Numbered from the stretch's first letter, positions 13,302 to 26,684 are shown. The stretch is 64,000 nucleotides of DNA from Lophius americanus (GCA_037951165.1 JBBDHG010000127.1:832001-896000); one strand, 5' to 3'. A program made the numbers and translations. Notes: generated by a model not told the origin, from the letters alone.

Positions 13302-14185
13302 TAGGGTGGCCACTTTTATAACACCAAAAAAGAGGACACTTTGCAGGATTATGCAAATCCCGGCTAGCGATGAGGACAAAATCAAATATTACATTATTTT
13401 TACCTCAATCTTGATATTGTGACGATAACTTGAATACCGTACATAGTACCTCCTTGTATATATACCTCTTGTGTTTGATAACCTCATTTCCTATTTATTT
13501 TATTTATATTCCTATATTTTTATATGCCACTTTTTTATCTGCTTTTATATTTTGATGCTGCTGCTTATTTTTGCCTAAACAAGAGACGTTTCACGGTGTT
13601 TCCTTGTTTTTAAAACAATAATAATAAAGATCTATTCTATTCTATTCTAATACATATTGTGGGCAGGTCTGAAATTTTTACTTCAGCTTAAGGGGGAAAC
13701 CATGAAGGGTAATGTCTTTTAGCATTAACATTTTTCACAATTTATTTTTTAATATCGATTTGACATTGCCGTGAAATATCTACAAATTGCTTTTTCAAAA
13801 ATCTTTTATTCAAGTTTCTTGCCAAATGTTACATTTAATAAGACGGAATTTGAACACATTTTGATGACGATGGTCCAAAACATCTTTTTACTGAAAAGAC
13901 GTGGAATGCATCACATAGTATATCTCAGAACAATGTGCTGCTGACGGCAACGTTAGTGAGCTCTCCTGCAGTAAAAATGTATTTGTTTTGATTTGTTGTT
14001 CACACCTTGGCATTATCAGAGTTACAGGTCAGTTTTTAGAAATAAAAATAAGAATAAAATAACCCACTGCACCACATAATCTCAAAAGGAGGACAAATGA
14101 GAGTCCGGCTCAAGGCTGTGCCGGTGGATGGACACTGTTTCAAATCCGGACTGTCCGGCCGAAAACTAAACAGATGACCACCCCA
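13302..14185. mobile_element. Non-autonomous hAT-type DNA element with a nested retroelement tail
   Basis: The left end starts TAGGGTGGCCAC and the right end, read on the other strand, starts TGGGGTGGTCAT, giving imperfect terminal inverted repeats. The flanks are CCCTCAAC (13294-13301) and CCCTCACC (14186-14193), a 7-of-8 match consistent with the 8-bp target duplications made by hAT transposases. The interior carries no transposase frame. Near the ends lie AAAAAAGAGGACAC and GGACTGTCCGGCC, as in an abundant fish repeat. A separate retroelement tail at about 13436-13653 sits inside it, so this insertion is the older of the two. Confidence 0.65.
13436..13653 (+). mobile_element. LINE/SINE 3' tail nested in the hAT-type element
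   Basis: A T-rich segment ends in AATAATAATAAAGATC followed by a (TATTC)n tail at about 13632-13650. This is the form of the 3' end of fish LINEs and their partner SINEs. No coding portion is recognisable. Its left boundary is uncertain. Confidence 0.5.
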
Positions 14186-14714
14186 CCCTCACCCCACCGA
14201 AAAGGGTTGTAAACTGCAAGATGAGCAAAGGTGGCCTGTCTTGACATGGGGCATGTCATCTGGAACAGTTGAAGTGAAGGCGCGTTGGCTCTCTAGACGA
14301 TGACGACTCATCTCGATAATCTAGTTAGGTACATAGCTAGCTTGATATTAAAAGGCATTTTCGTCACGTTTCTGTTAGGTTTAATGTGAATTTTTTGGAT
14401 ATGAAGTGATTTGTTAATGAGGTCGAGAGTACCAAATAACTATAATGAAATCAGTATGATACCCTAACCTTACAAATGTGCCCCACCTTTAAAATTTTAA
14501 ACGATGCAAAGCTGCATCGCTCATGGAGGTGTTCCACTTTACGACTGACAGCTGTTGCTGCCTGCTGAGGGCACACGTCTCTGCGTGTCCAAAGTGGTTC
14601 GCATCCAAATTGACCTTAATGATATGATATGATATGAAAACTTGAGGTGATGAGAGTGTTGAAATGCATATCTGCTTTTTGTTGGTGATTTCTTTCTTTT
14701 GGCTTCATCGGTTT
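14186..14714. other. Intergenic stretch, nothing recognised
   Basis: Only a short (GATAT)n run at about 14619-14637 stands out. No exon was recognised. Confidence 0.4.
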
Positions 14715-15250
14715 GTGGTCTTGAAGCGTTTTGCAGGTGAAGCACATGGAATCAGCACCTTTGAATCTGAAGCCATAGCTCCCCGTCTGTCAAAAAACGA
14801 TGGATTGCCCCCTCCGGGTTCTGGTGAGTTGCTGCTTCAAGCAAAGGAGTTTGATAATCTTGGTGTCTTGTTCTTGAGTGATGGGAAACCGTGACCAACC
14901 GTGAGATTAGGAGTTTTGATGCAGCAGTAATGGAGACATTGAATCCGTCTGTGTTGGTGAAGAGGAGAGTTGAGGCATAAGACAAAGCTCTCAATTTACT
15001 ATTCCATCTACGTTTTAACCTTCAGTTATGTTCATGAACTCTGTGTATAAACTGAATGAGGAATGAGGTTGAGGATTCTGGTGACTGAAATGACCTTATT
15101 GTGAAGAGTGTCTGGGATCAGCCTTACAGATACGGCGCTGATTTCTGATAACTGGAGCCTCTGCTGCATCGTGTGGAAAGGAGCCAGTGGAGGTGGTTTG
15201 CCCCAGGCAGTTTCTCATGTTGTAATGGTGCAAGGTGTGCCTTTTGCAGC
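14715..15250 (+). mobile_element. Decayed Rex3/RTE-like LINE, reverse-transcriptase C-terminal part
   Basis: Translated pieces in shifting frames resemble the C-terminal half of the RTE-clade (Rex3-like) reverse transcriptase common in teleosts. At 14715-14889 HGISTFESEA and then KEFDNLGVLFLSDGK appear in one frame. After a frameshift, AVMETL...LVKRRVEA follows at about 14920-14980, and EPLLHRVERSQWRWF at about 15155-15199. Several stop codons and frameshifts interrupt it, so it is dead. The 5' endonuclease part is absent. The clade is clear by eye; the exact family needs an alignment. Confidence 0.75.
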
Positions 15251-15457
15251 CTTTTACATTCTATATGACTCAGGTTAGCTGCAATTTCAGACTTGGTTCA
15301 TCGTTGCCTTAAAGCCATTTGGCCAGATAACCAAGATAACGTGCAGCTCTCTGAAATCTGACAAAACTTATCAACATTTGTGGTCTGATTGTAGATCTAA
15401 GTCTTTTGAGTTCCTGAAGTTTTTCTATGCGTTCAGAGTGGAGTTTTTTTCTCTACA

Positions 15458-15709
15458 TTAGTACACTGCCGCTGGGTCCTTATCTCCATTCCAGTTGAAC
15501 CACCACATGACCTGCCAAGCAAACAGGAGCCCCATCTCCCTTCTACCTGGAGTGGAGGAGTTTTTTAACACAGCAATCAGGAGTCCTCGCAAAGCCTTGT
15601 CCCTCGTTTCCTCCGATGCATCTTGGAATAGTCGAGTAACATCCTCATAAAAGATCAGCATCTTAGCGGAGCAGGGAGCCGTATACTTCGTTTGTTTTTT
15701 TTCAACACT
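15458..15709 (-). other. Unassigned open frame of protein-like composition
   Basis: The minus-strand frame has its first methionine at 15661 and stop at 15458 (67 codons), and is open upstream to a stop codon at about 15718-15720. It encodes an acidic/basic helical-looking start (LFQDASEETRDKALRGLL) and a tryptophan-rich end (AWQVMWWFNWNGDKDPAAVY). The composition is more protein-like than neighbouring chance frames. No splice sites or neighbours link it to a gene. It may be a gag-like or other retroelement fragment, or a chance frame. I do not recognise it. Confidence 0.25.
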
Positions 15710-15720
15710 CTTATTATCTC

Positions 15721-17523
15721 ACAAAACTGTCAGGGAACTCAGAAATTTGGCTGTCATCCTCTCGGTGGCGGAACCGGAAACCTCAAAAACGTCCACTTTA
15801 TTCTTCTTTTCTATTCAGAGAGTGGGTCTTGTGTGCCTCCTTCTATTACAAAGCAATCCAAGTTCATGGGTAATTTAAAACACTCATTTAACAAAATGTT
15901 AAACTGCAATGATAATAAGTTCAGTTACTTGGGACGGTAAAACATCTTGGCTGATCTTTGCTCTCTGACTGTCGTCTTCACATGTGACACCCAGTATGAA
16001 GTCAGATCTCCAGAGATCACTTTGCTGCATTTAATTAGTCACATGGAGGTTCAGGGTAACTTTCTAGTGGCCATCTGAGGTCATAGGATCTATGGGACTG
16101 ACAGTCTGGTTGCTGAAGACTGCACGAACCACTGGTCAGCTAATGGGAGGTTATCTATCGTCCATCACAATTAATGTTACTCAGGCTGGGTTGTGTGAAG
16201 GTTTGGGGTCTTGGTGGAATATGAGGGTCGAGGTGATGATCATTAAACATGTAGCAGCACTAATGAGACAAAATAATTATTTGTTTTAGGTGGCTCTATG
16301 AGACTGTTACTAACTCAGCTACAGTATTTTGCCTTAGATAAGATTTAAAGTGAAAAATATACTTTGGCTTGATGTAAGGCGTATTTTTTCTATTACATGC
16401 CACCACAATTGTTCAAACTAAAATGTGGAATCACATAAACTTTGGGTGAGTGAATTTAAAATTCATGGCACATGTGAAATTTATCCAAACAATGGGATGA
16501 TAAATCTGACCACTGATTGTTTAACAAAACTTGTGACAATTACTGTAGCACTGTTTTGAAGTCGTCATAGTTAATGTGGCGCTGAAAAAAACTTAGCAGA
16601 GCATTACGTCACGACCTTGGGCATGCGCAGATACATCTCAAACAGGAAGCTTTCCAATACAGCGTTTACATGCAGCGACTGGCTACCGGGAAGGACTTCA
16701 AAAAGGATTTTGACTACCTCCTTGCACATGAATGAAGTTTAATTTGGAAAGCTTCTCTCTATTGTGAAAGGGGGTTTACATGCAGATTTTCTTGCATGCA
16801 GGCTGTTTAGGGTCTGCAAATAGGCAGCTCGCGGTCTGGATGCGGGCCGCGGGCCTAGCCTATAAAAGATAAATGAAGAGGTTTCCCAACTGATGCCCCC
16901 GAAAAACTACCTACTCTTCATTTGGCCATCAGACTGCCAACATCAAGATTGTCAACTATACACAGGGATTGAAACATCATGTCCTATTAGCACTAATTAT
17001 ATATTATGGAAATGCAGCTATTGCATCAATCCAGGTAGGTGGCGTCGTACGATGTGGTGATTATTGCCATAGTCAACGTTTATTGAAATTTGAACCAAAG
17101 ATACTGTGACCTATGTGAGTGCTAGTGGTGATGGGTTTGTGTTTTTCTGCAGTTTGAAATGCGCCATATTCTCTAGTGAGCTAACTGCAGCTGAAAAATG
17201 TAAGCTTTGTGTTTCTGTATGCAAGTCTATGCAAAAGACCTCAGTTCACCCCTCTACTCAATCTTTACCCACGGGTAATGCGATTGTTTTACGGAGTTTG
17301 GTCAAAATGTATGGCATTATAATGAATAATGTTGTCTCTGTGGTGACTATCAAGCATAATCATCAAATTATAACAAAATGGTGGACGACAACTGTATTGA
17401 TTTTCTTCTCCAGAACAGCTTGTCAAAATTAGGCTACCAAGAGACTCGGTCCTGCAGGAGGCAGCAACACATTATGCCTCCTAATAGACATTAAATTCAA
17501 TCACAAGCAAATCATTATCAGAC

Positions 17524-17525
<2 letters not shown>
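15721..17525. other. Intergenic stretch with a GC-rich patch
   Basis: No exon was recognised. About 16605-16870 is richer in G+C and CpG than its surroundings, including GATGCGGGCCGCGGGCC at 16838-16854, and may be part of an old fish repeat. Confidence 0.35.

Positions 17526-17606
<81 letters not shown>
17526..17606 (+). repeat. (TG)n microsatellite, about 40 units
   Basis: An uninterrupted TG dinucleotide run of 81 bases. Confidence 0.97.
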
Positions 17607-17607
<1 letters not shown>

Positions 17608-20600
17608 GAGGTAAAGGAGACATACAAATGCTAGAGGGAAGAGAGGTAGTAGTGGACAATGTCAACATGGAGTACCCAATAAATATCACATTAGTTTTAG
17701 TCACTAAGCAGAACAACACAGATTGGACAGTGTAATTTAGCGTTACATAGTAAACATAGTAAATTCAGCTTCTTCTGAATTCTCATTTATGCATCATTTT
17801 CCTACTAAAACTAAATCAGTGATAATCAGAGAGTAGTTAAATAGTACTGATGACATCTAGCTGTTTGTCGGTGAAAGATTGTTTCATGGTCCATAGTTTA
17901 CAAAATGAGCATAAAACCAATGTGCATTCAGAAACAGCCTAAGGATAAGAAGCAAATGATGCAACGTGGGTGATTTTTCCTAATTAGATCATTGGTTCAT
18001 AAACAGCTCGAGGAATGGTTGCAAGTCAATGGCATGATTTGTTGATGTTAGCAGCCCTAAAGCTCAGAGCAATGAGAACAGATCAGCGGGAGGAGGTTCA
18101 TGCCAGTACTATGGTTTCTATCAAAGTGTTGGTCACCGACAACCAAGGAACTGAACAATATTTCAAAACAAATGGTCAGAGAGCCAACCAAAGTGATGAA
18201 CATTCCTTATCTTGGAACAACAATTTTCACTGCGGCTTGTTCAGTGTCTGTTGAGATATTTCTCTGGGTCAAGTGTCATAGGTTAGATCATGGCCTTTCA
18301 TATAGAGAAGTTCTGCAAGACTGTTACTCACGTGAAGCTTCTCAACCATCTCTGTTGAATTGTGTGTGAGCTCCACTGAAATTCTTTTGACTGTCCAAAT
18401 GCTGTATGACAGATTTAGATTGACTATGAATCACCAAGCTGTCTGTCTTGCACTGTGGTCTAATGAAAACTTCTCCAGACCTCCAATGGTTTGAACATCA
18501 GGATGATTTTGAATGGAACTATGACACCGTCATGTAGAGGTACTCCAAACTAATAACTTAAGCCTTCAAATTGAAATAAGTCAGCCTCAGTCCAATGGCA
18601 AGCTAGGAAAAGAACAGAGCTTTAGAAATAGTATGTCTGACGTGATTGATGAGGGCCCAGATGAATTGCGGTTGAGGACAGGCAGTATGAATTTTACTTC
18701 CTCCAGCTTGCAGAAGAGAAGCTGAGCTGCAGGTTTAAAGGGGTGAGAAGTCTCCCATTGAGGCTAAAGTGTGGCCATTATCATCCAGCAGCCATAGGTA
18801 TTAAACTGAGTTATTCCTGCTACGTACAGCTGCCAGCAAAAGATTAGCCCTGTTTCCATGAACCTATGAACTTCCTTCTTACCTGCCCTCAGCCCATTAA
18901 ATGATGTTTGCACATTCAGCACTATTGCCTCTAGAACTGTTGTACCTGGGATAAGGGAACTGCGTTACACTTCAGCTAAATCTCAATGATTGTATTGCAG
19001 GGACAATATAAACGATGAGGCTTTGGGTACTCAGATGAACAACAGAGGGAAAGAAAATACATCTAGATTCTGGGCCGCTTCCTTTTATATCCTTTTTACT
19101 GATGTTAATATTCAAGATAATTACGTCTTTTCTTTGACAAAATATAGGATGTTAATATATATTTTGTATGAACTGTGTTCATGTGACGGCCAGCTGTAAT
19201 GTGTTTGTATATTTACGCAAAATCAATAAATTGCAAATATTGCATTTGTCACCTATTAGGAGCTATGTTAAATGACAGGTACCAGCTCAGAGGATCAGCT
19301 GACAGCCGCCACCCATTGGCCGATACACAGGTCTGGCTGACAAAGCCCGTCCCCAACCAAGAAAAAACTCTCTGAAGCTTCCCCTGGTGCTAATTGGTCT
19401 ACCATATTTGTGTAGATATAGCTGTAGAATACACCACATATATTTGATTTGGAAAAGAGCACGGGGGTTACCTCTTTTTTCTTTATCAATTTTCTCCGTT
19501 TTTTTTAGTTCAGATAGTTTAGTTAGTGTTTCACAGGAAAGTTATACACATAGATTTCAAATTTAGATTAATAGATGTTAATGAAAAACTTAAACATACT
19601 AAAATATTCACCAATTCACAAAATCATCGTCTTCCGATTTACAGTATGATGAATTTTTTTTTCTATTGTTTGCATTTAACAATTGAATTAGTAAAGCCTC
19701 ATCTAAACAGGGCACACTTTAACTATAACTGTATTTGCCAAAGGGAAGGTTTTATTTTTCCCGACTGGCATTTTTTGGCAATAGAAAAGCTGGTTATTGT
19801 ATAATACTAATGAGTACACTGAGTACACCACAGACCAACGCCTCTCAAACTTCCTCTGTAAGCTTCCCCCAGGAAGGAAAAAGAAAAAAATAACTACATA
19901 CATAAAATTTCCATTTCATAAGCTGGGGGGATGGGGGGTAATGAAACTATAAAACACAAACAATACAAGGGGAACCAGTAACAGCAGTGTGTCTTTCTAC
20001 AGATCTGGCTCCTAGCCTCAATCTTTATAGCTAACATCTGAACCCAGTATTTTTTATTGTTCCCAAATGTATTAGGACTCAGACATGGTGTGTTGTTATA
20101 GCAAAGAAGTCCTTCTGAAAATATATATGAATGTATATTCTCCATCCAGCAACTGCCACAATGCAATGTGGTTGTTTTAGTGTGGCAAAAGAGAGAGAGG
20201 ACGGATGAGAACTTTAAGTCGGTAATATGGTTAATAATGCTTCCTCCAGGAATTTAAGCTGTAGACTCAAGCTAACTTTTACATACATTGGGAAATGTGT
20301 GGATAAATCTTAAATATAGTTGGTCAAAGTTAAACAGGCATCAGCATATTTAGAAAATCCATAATGCAAAATTCAATTTAAAAAAAAGGCTGTACAAAGA
20401 GCCTGTCTAAGACGGTATAACAACTAAATTGAAAATTATTATGAAGTATGCATTAAATAAAGTATAAACAGGGAATTACTTTGGAAATCATTTTGTCAAA
20501 TAAACCAGCAAGAGAATGCAAAATGAACAGTAGAAGACAATGAATCATTCATTTCAAGAAATGAATGAAACCGTATTGTTAAGGGGAAACCAATAATATT

Positions 20601-20955
20601 CGCAATGCCCTAAACAGACAATCTCGGTTCACTCTTGGCTCAGGCAGGCGTGAAACAGAATCAGCTTGTGTGTGACAACAAATTACAGAAACAATTAAGA
20701 TGAAATCCAAAAGGGGAAAAAGACGCCATTGAGACAAAGAACATAGAAAACAGTACATGTTCCTGCCATCGCCACTTTCATCTCCAAGCTACAGTTGCAT
20801 GAATAATACCACAGCGATACTAAATACTAAAGCTTTCCGGACTGCACCTTTACATCACACACATACACCTTCAAGCGGTTTTCATAAATGCATGGTATTT
20901 TTCTCCAAATCTTCTTGGGGTTCCTTGGACATTTTTTTGTGTCACTGTTTTTCAG
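17607..20955. other. Intergenic stretch, nothing recognised
   Basis: Several open frames of 60-92 codons occur but none carries a recognisable domain, repeated motif or paired splice sites. No transposon termini were recognised. Confidence 0.4.
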
Positions 20956-21905
20956 GTGAACCCCGACAGAACCAATGCAGCGGATGAAATTCCAGTGACA
21001 ACACCCTAAGGAAAGCTCAACGCCTTTTGTTTACCATGTCTGGCTGGTACCAAAGGTTTGTCCAGATCCTCTCTCAGCTGGAAGACCCGCTGAATACAGT
21101 AAGGAGCACAGAGGGCGAATTCAAGTGGACATCTGAATGCAAGTTTGACATTGGCATTGATTAAAAATACCATATGTCAAAAGGAGGATGAATAAGATGG
21201 AGCGAACATTTTAATCTGTTTAAAAGAAGAGTTTGACTATAGAGTGGGCCTGAAAAGGTGTGGATAATACCTGGATGGCAGACTCTCGTAGGGTCTTTAA
21301 AAAACAGAAACTTAGTGTGTGCCTTGTTCACCGGGCCTCTGACTGCAGAAGTTTTCTTACGCTGAGGAATACATTAAAGGGAAATATAAACGCAGTTATA
21401 CTTTCACAGGATAAAAGGATAAAGTTTCATCCCTACCACCAATAGCAGCAACTTTTCCCCTGCCTGTTCCACCCTGCAGAGAGTCAAAGGAGAGCAAGGA
21501 AAAGATCTGCCCTTCAAAGAAGCACAGATATGGAGCACAGCAGGACGACTGAGACTGCCAGCTCTTCTATCGGGATGTGATGTACGAAGGAGAAGTCCTC
21601 TCATTGCATTCCACAAAGTGAACTATTTTGTGAGATAAAGTCTGTTGAGGTAAATATGCTGCTATTATATCCTCCTACCAGAGGGTCTCCGGTCACGACC
21701 CCTAAATGTAACCTACAAGACTTTCTAAGCCCTAGTGGACTTGAGCATTGATGACATTATCTCTGTCTAAAACATCTAAATGTGGAGTTTGCTGGGAATT
21801 TGCTACAAATTGTGGTAAACTACCCTCAGAAAATTCTCGGGTTGGACTTTATGGACCCCTTTCCAAGGAGTTCCAGAAGAAATATCTTTTATTTATCTAT
21901 TTTTA
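20956..21905 (+). mobile_element. Decayed Ty3/gypsy LTR-retrotransposon pol fragment
   Basis: At 20956-21165 the translation runs VNPDRTNAADEIPVTTP, then in a second frame MSGWYQRFV and EFKWTSEC. This corresponds to the segment between the reverse-transcriptase palm and RNase H of Ty3/gypsy pol. At about 21835-21880 LGLDFMDPFPRSS matches the start of the gypsy integrase catalytic core, including its D...D.MGP-like signature (here DP instead of GP). Stops and frameshifts separate the pieces, and no frame spans the RNase H region, so the element is dead. Confidence 0.7.
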
Positions 21906-23304
21906 AGTAATAATTTACCCATTGGGTATGGAGCTACATCGCCTGTGTAGAGGTACAGCAGACTGTATCCAGAATACTTCAATAATAACAGAAGAAATTG
22001 CTCACCACATGGCGAGTCCTCAAAATCAACAGCATGGTGGAGTGTTTTTACACAACTGAGGCCGATAACAGAAATGTTTGAGCTGTAGAAGAAGTGCTTC
22101 AAGTGGAGAGGATTTTCTGAGCTCTCAGTGGCACCCAGCACAGCAGCCACAGAAACCACGACAACAAAGGCCGCACGACAAAAAGATAGAAAGAAGTTGC
22201 TAGAAGTAACCAAAATAAAATGATACAGTCTTCCTCAGGCGAGGCTCAAGTGCACCATTAAGTAAAGTTTCCCCAGATCCGGGAAATGATCTCACCATTC
22301 TTCAAGAATAGCATACTATGTGAATGATCTGTAAAGAAACCCCGAAAAAATACTTTGGACAAAAACACAGTTCCAAAGAGGTACAGTGTTTGATCCAGTG
22401 TTTGATCGGCCATACTAAGCAGATCAAACCAACCAGCTATCAGATCTCACTCCTGAGCAGAAGTCATCTGCATATACCTCAGTCAGGAGAGACTAATGGA
22501 TCTATTTGAACAACATTATCGCTCAGGCTCTGCAGGAGGTTTTGGTCAAGGAGGGGAATCTCTTCTGATCGGCAGAAAGACAGCCCCCCTTGAGTCTTGA
22601 CACAGGTGACAGTGGAGGGAGGAATAATTTTTTATTGATGGCGGGATCAGAGAGCTGAGGGGAGACAAGAACAACATTTAGAGCGGTAAGCTGCTCCGTT
22701 ATTGTTTCAGGAGGAGGACTGAGACAAATGCTAGGTGATGAGGATCAGCAGCTAATAGATAAGCTGATATACCCGAATGCTGTCTGCTAGGTGGGAGAAG
22801 AGAGACTGAACGTTTGCAAGAGCTTAATTAAACGGCACCAATCAGAAACAGGGCTCCAGTGAATTATCACATCCAGCAGCTGACAATTTAAAGGGCAAGA
22901 TGAAAGAAGGAAAAGTAATCTAGCACAGGAACTACACCTGTGTTTTGCAAGAATAATTAAATGGTTTACAATGTGTACACTGCCAACTTTAACCGCTTTA
23001 TACAAGATCAAATCTTTTGCTTTCTGTAGCTACTTGGCCTATTCAGTACTTTTGTTACGTACCCCGAGTGTAGATAAACTGTTTATTTTGGATTCTATTA
23101 AAAGTGTGCAGAAGTTCCCGTTCGTCAGAAGCAATAAAGCAAGAACCGCCCATTCCTCCTGAGGGATTCCCTGGGCGTCGCCTCTCAACTCGAGGCCACA
23201 GACGACGTCATGGAATCCCTAAGCTGGTTCTCGCCACCATAAGCGTCTGACTGTGTGCAGATGCACTGTGACAGGGACTGCAGTCCGTGTGTGCCTCGTG
23301 TTGA
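21906..23304 (+). other. Probable 3' remainder of the gypsy element, LTR not delimited
   Basis: The interval directly follows the integrase fragment. A loosely LTR-like portion at about 22800-23150 includes an AATAAAGC polyadenylation-type signal at about 23131-23138. I could not find a matching 5' LTR, a TG...CA boundary pair or a target duplication, so this is inference from position. Confidence 0.3.
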
Positions 23305-23342
23305 GTCAAAAACTGGTAAACGTGTCAAAAACTGGTAAACGT
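23305..23342 (+). repeat. Perfect 19-bp tandem duplication
   Basis: GTCAAAAACTGGTAAACGT occurs twice in a row, at 23305-23323 and 23324-23342, without a mismatch. Confidence 0.97.
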
Positions 23343-26300
23343 GTTTCATATGTGCTCCTAAATCGGATACATACCTGATTTTTTTCAAAGCGACCTCAGT
23401 CTGAATGCTCATATCGCATTTCATCCGACGTTACGTTATTGAGGTGAGACGGAAGTCATAATTCTGGGCGGGAGGAGGCGGAACGCGACAACATCAAATG
23501 TAAACTATGGACGAAACAAGCATGGCAGACACTTTTGATGATCCTAGTCGGTGGAAAGAAAGGCCCTTCATCACTTGGTAATAATTTTGTTGTCTCCGAT
23601 TGCACAACAACTTAAAATTTGATACAGACACGCTGATATGTGTAGCATCCATATTTACTTCCGTAAACACAGTCCGTTCCGTACTTTTCTTTCACTTGAA
23701 AGTGTTCGATGTTGCTGGACTGTGTTTTGATTTGTTGGTTAAGAACCATCCAGTTGTCTTTTTGTTCTTTGTTTCTGTTTAGAGTGGTTATTGTATTTAA
23801 CTCAATGAGCGATTAATGTTGATTGTCTAGTTAGTGGGTCTTTTTTGGTAAATTCACTATTTGGACTTCAGCAGTCGTCTCTTCTAAGCCTCGTAGATCC
23901 CTTCAACTACCCACATACTCTATGCATTCTTGTCTCCCTTTCATTTCTGCTATCCTGTTATCTCCATCACATAAGAAGTGACCCACAGCAAGCAATTTTC
24001 AAGTGATTCAACAGTGACATTTTACATACATGTGTCCTCTGGGTTGCAGCTGATGCCGATGACACGGCCTCAGGCTAGAGATGGGAACATCGATAAACAC
24101 TGTGGACTCGTTAATTAGTACAAATTAAATGAATCACAGTGATGGCAGAAGTACATGATGATATTTTGTTTCATGGGACATGGTACGAACATTTTTATTC
24201 ACTGACTCACTCGTCTCAACCTCAGACTCCGACCTCTGCACGAAGAAACGCCCTTGGGGATCATATCTCTTCAAAGACTGCGTAGCTTTTTAAAATGTAA
24301 TGAGGCATTTATCCATTCTGTGGTGATTGGTGTTTTATTTCCTAGTTAGGTTACACTTGATTTTCAAATGGCCTTCTCATAAAAGATAGTTCTGGTTGGG
24401 TTTTAACCTTCACTCCCTGTTGTCAGGCGATGAAGACGGACATCAAAGAAATGGCTTCTTTTTAATTTCCATTACATTATCCACCCCTGCTGTAAATCCG
24501 AAAAATTATAGCCAACGCTTAGAATAACATTAACCCTTTCATGTACAGCTCCACCACACAGACTTGCAAATGTGATTGGTGAATAAAACAGCGTGCCTCT
24601 CCTTCAGGCATTGTGTATTTGTATGCAATCTATTTTTTTTTTCACATAAGGAACAATATTGCTTTTGATGTCCAGGCCGTGACTAAGCCTTGAGGCGCTT
24701 AAAAATAAAATAAAACAAAGCTTAGGAGCAGGCATCACTACAAGAATAAGTATAGTGAAGCTAGTCCACACTTAAAGGAGGGGGATTAGGGATTTAAGAT
24801 TATACTCTAATGATCCTCAAGACTGAACTCAGCATCACCGCTAGAAACATTAAATTCACTCATAACCTGTCATCAGAAACAGCGCAGGGCTTAATCGGGT
24901 TCACCGGTTCACTCAAGTCCACAGGCTTTTTTCCTCCTGTTACCGTGCGCCCAGATAATACGCCGATAAAACGCTCTAAGTGTTGCAAAGCACTCTCTTG
25001 ACCTTGATAAGGCAACCAGTTATGATGAGAGGCTAGGTGGAATTTATACATCAGCCTATCTAAACAGCTGACCAGCAGCAGAGTAAGTAAGAAAGAAGAC
25101 AAATAAACAGGGACTGAAAAAGTAAGTGAAGACGTAAAATATGGAAGTGAAAAAGGAGAAAGATAGGATTTGTTGGAAAAGATGCTCGGTAACTAAAGCT
25201 TGTGAAAGATGTCCTTTTCCCGGAAACTCTGTTTTATGTGTTTGAACAACATAAAAAAATAACTGCACCCGAGGAAAGAACATGTTATTTTCCCAAGTGG
25301 AACATTTAAAGGGATTTATCAGTCTTGTGTAAATAAATACACCACAAACACCGACCATTACCTTCTAACACCAAGAGGAGAAACCAGCAGAAGGGTGGGC
25401 ATGAACATGCCTCCTTTTCCTGCACAGCTGGTCCTTTAATATATTGTTCTTCTTCTATCGGCAACTCATTTTTCACATTTCCACGTAAATTTTTAATGAT
25501 CAAATTCATTTTAACACATTGTGTCAAAAAGTGGTCAGTGCTGGGGCCTTTAGTTGAATTTGATCTCACTGGTGTTAATCCAAGGCCTCAGTGGTATAAG
25601 TAAGCTCCACCCACATGAATAATGAAAAAGGAGAAATTCAAGGGGTCACCCTGAATGAAGGACCTGAGAGTCAAACTCCTCAGCCGGCTGGCGTCCAGTA
25701 ACTTACTTTAGCAACGAGTCTCTGGGTGAAGACACTGTCTACCACCTCCATCAGCTGCATATTCCCCACATCCTGGAGTTCAGTTGGGAATAAAATCTGT
25801 ACTTTGAGATTAATCAGGAAGATGGAGAGATTGCTCAGATATGATGGACCCCACAGGTAATAGTGCCTTCTCGTTTTTCATCATTTCTCATATTAATGCC
25901 TTAATTGAATATTCTAACAATAAAACATATAGGAAAGCAATATAAGAATAAAAATATTAAACACTATTTCTAAAGTGTGAGGTTAACTCATTCATAGAGA
26001 ATAGAGAAAATACATAAGGATAGTTTTGATTGTAACACTATAGGAGTTAAATCAACTTCATTTTGAAGTGTATATACCTGTTGCTCTGTGGCAAAATTCT
26101 CCAGTATCTCCGAATCTTTGCAAGTGGTGCAGCTGCACTAATGTTTTTTTTTTCCTAAACCAGTTGCGCAGTTTCTCTTCTCATACTTCCTCCATGAATT
26201 GGAGAACTGACTGAAGAAAGGGGCGCACTGAGCAGCCCATCTGGGCATAGTATAAAACATGTCAACACCCAATACTGGAGTGCTCAGACAACAATAATGA

Positions 26301-26684
26301 AATATAGGAATTTCAGAATCCACCTGCACTTATCAGTGCAATTGCAGTCCACAATAGCTTTCCATCTATTTGTCAAGGGGACCTTTGAAATGTTACAACA
26401 AAGGTGAATTCAACCATCCATTTCCATCAACTGATATGAAACAAACATACCAGACCTCCCAAGGCATAATATCATCAGATATGGTTGAGTAGATTATGTT
26501 TCAAGTGGCTCTAATAAACAGAGTGGAAGTGGGAAATCGAATGATGTTAATTGATATCCACTCATTGTCGTTCATAAAAACATTAAAAATAGGAAATTAA
26601 AAATTAAAAGCAACGGCCATCTATGACAGGCAGCGGAGATCATGAGGTTTTGTCTCATGTATGAGAACAATATCCACAAATCAA
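23343..26684. other. Intergenic stretch, nothing firmly recognised
   Basis: About 23350-23480 has CpG-rich wording reminiscent of a fish DNA transposon but no termini could be set. No exon was recognised in the remainder. Open frames up to 100 codons (25056-25358, minus) lack recognisable domains. Confidence 0.35.

Noticed and set aside
17501..17719. Histidine/threonine-repeat protein frames over microsatellites (also 62831-63067)
   Set aside because: These are translations of (TG)n/(CA)n runs, not genes.
23343..23520. DNA transposon suggested by CpG-rich wording
   Set aside because: No inverted termini or target duplication could be located, so it was left as unassigned.
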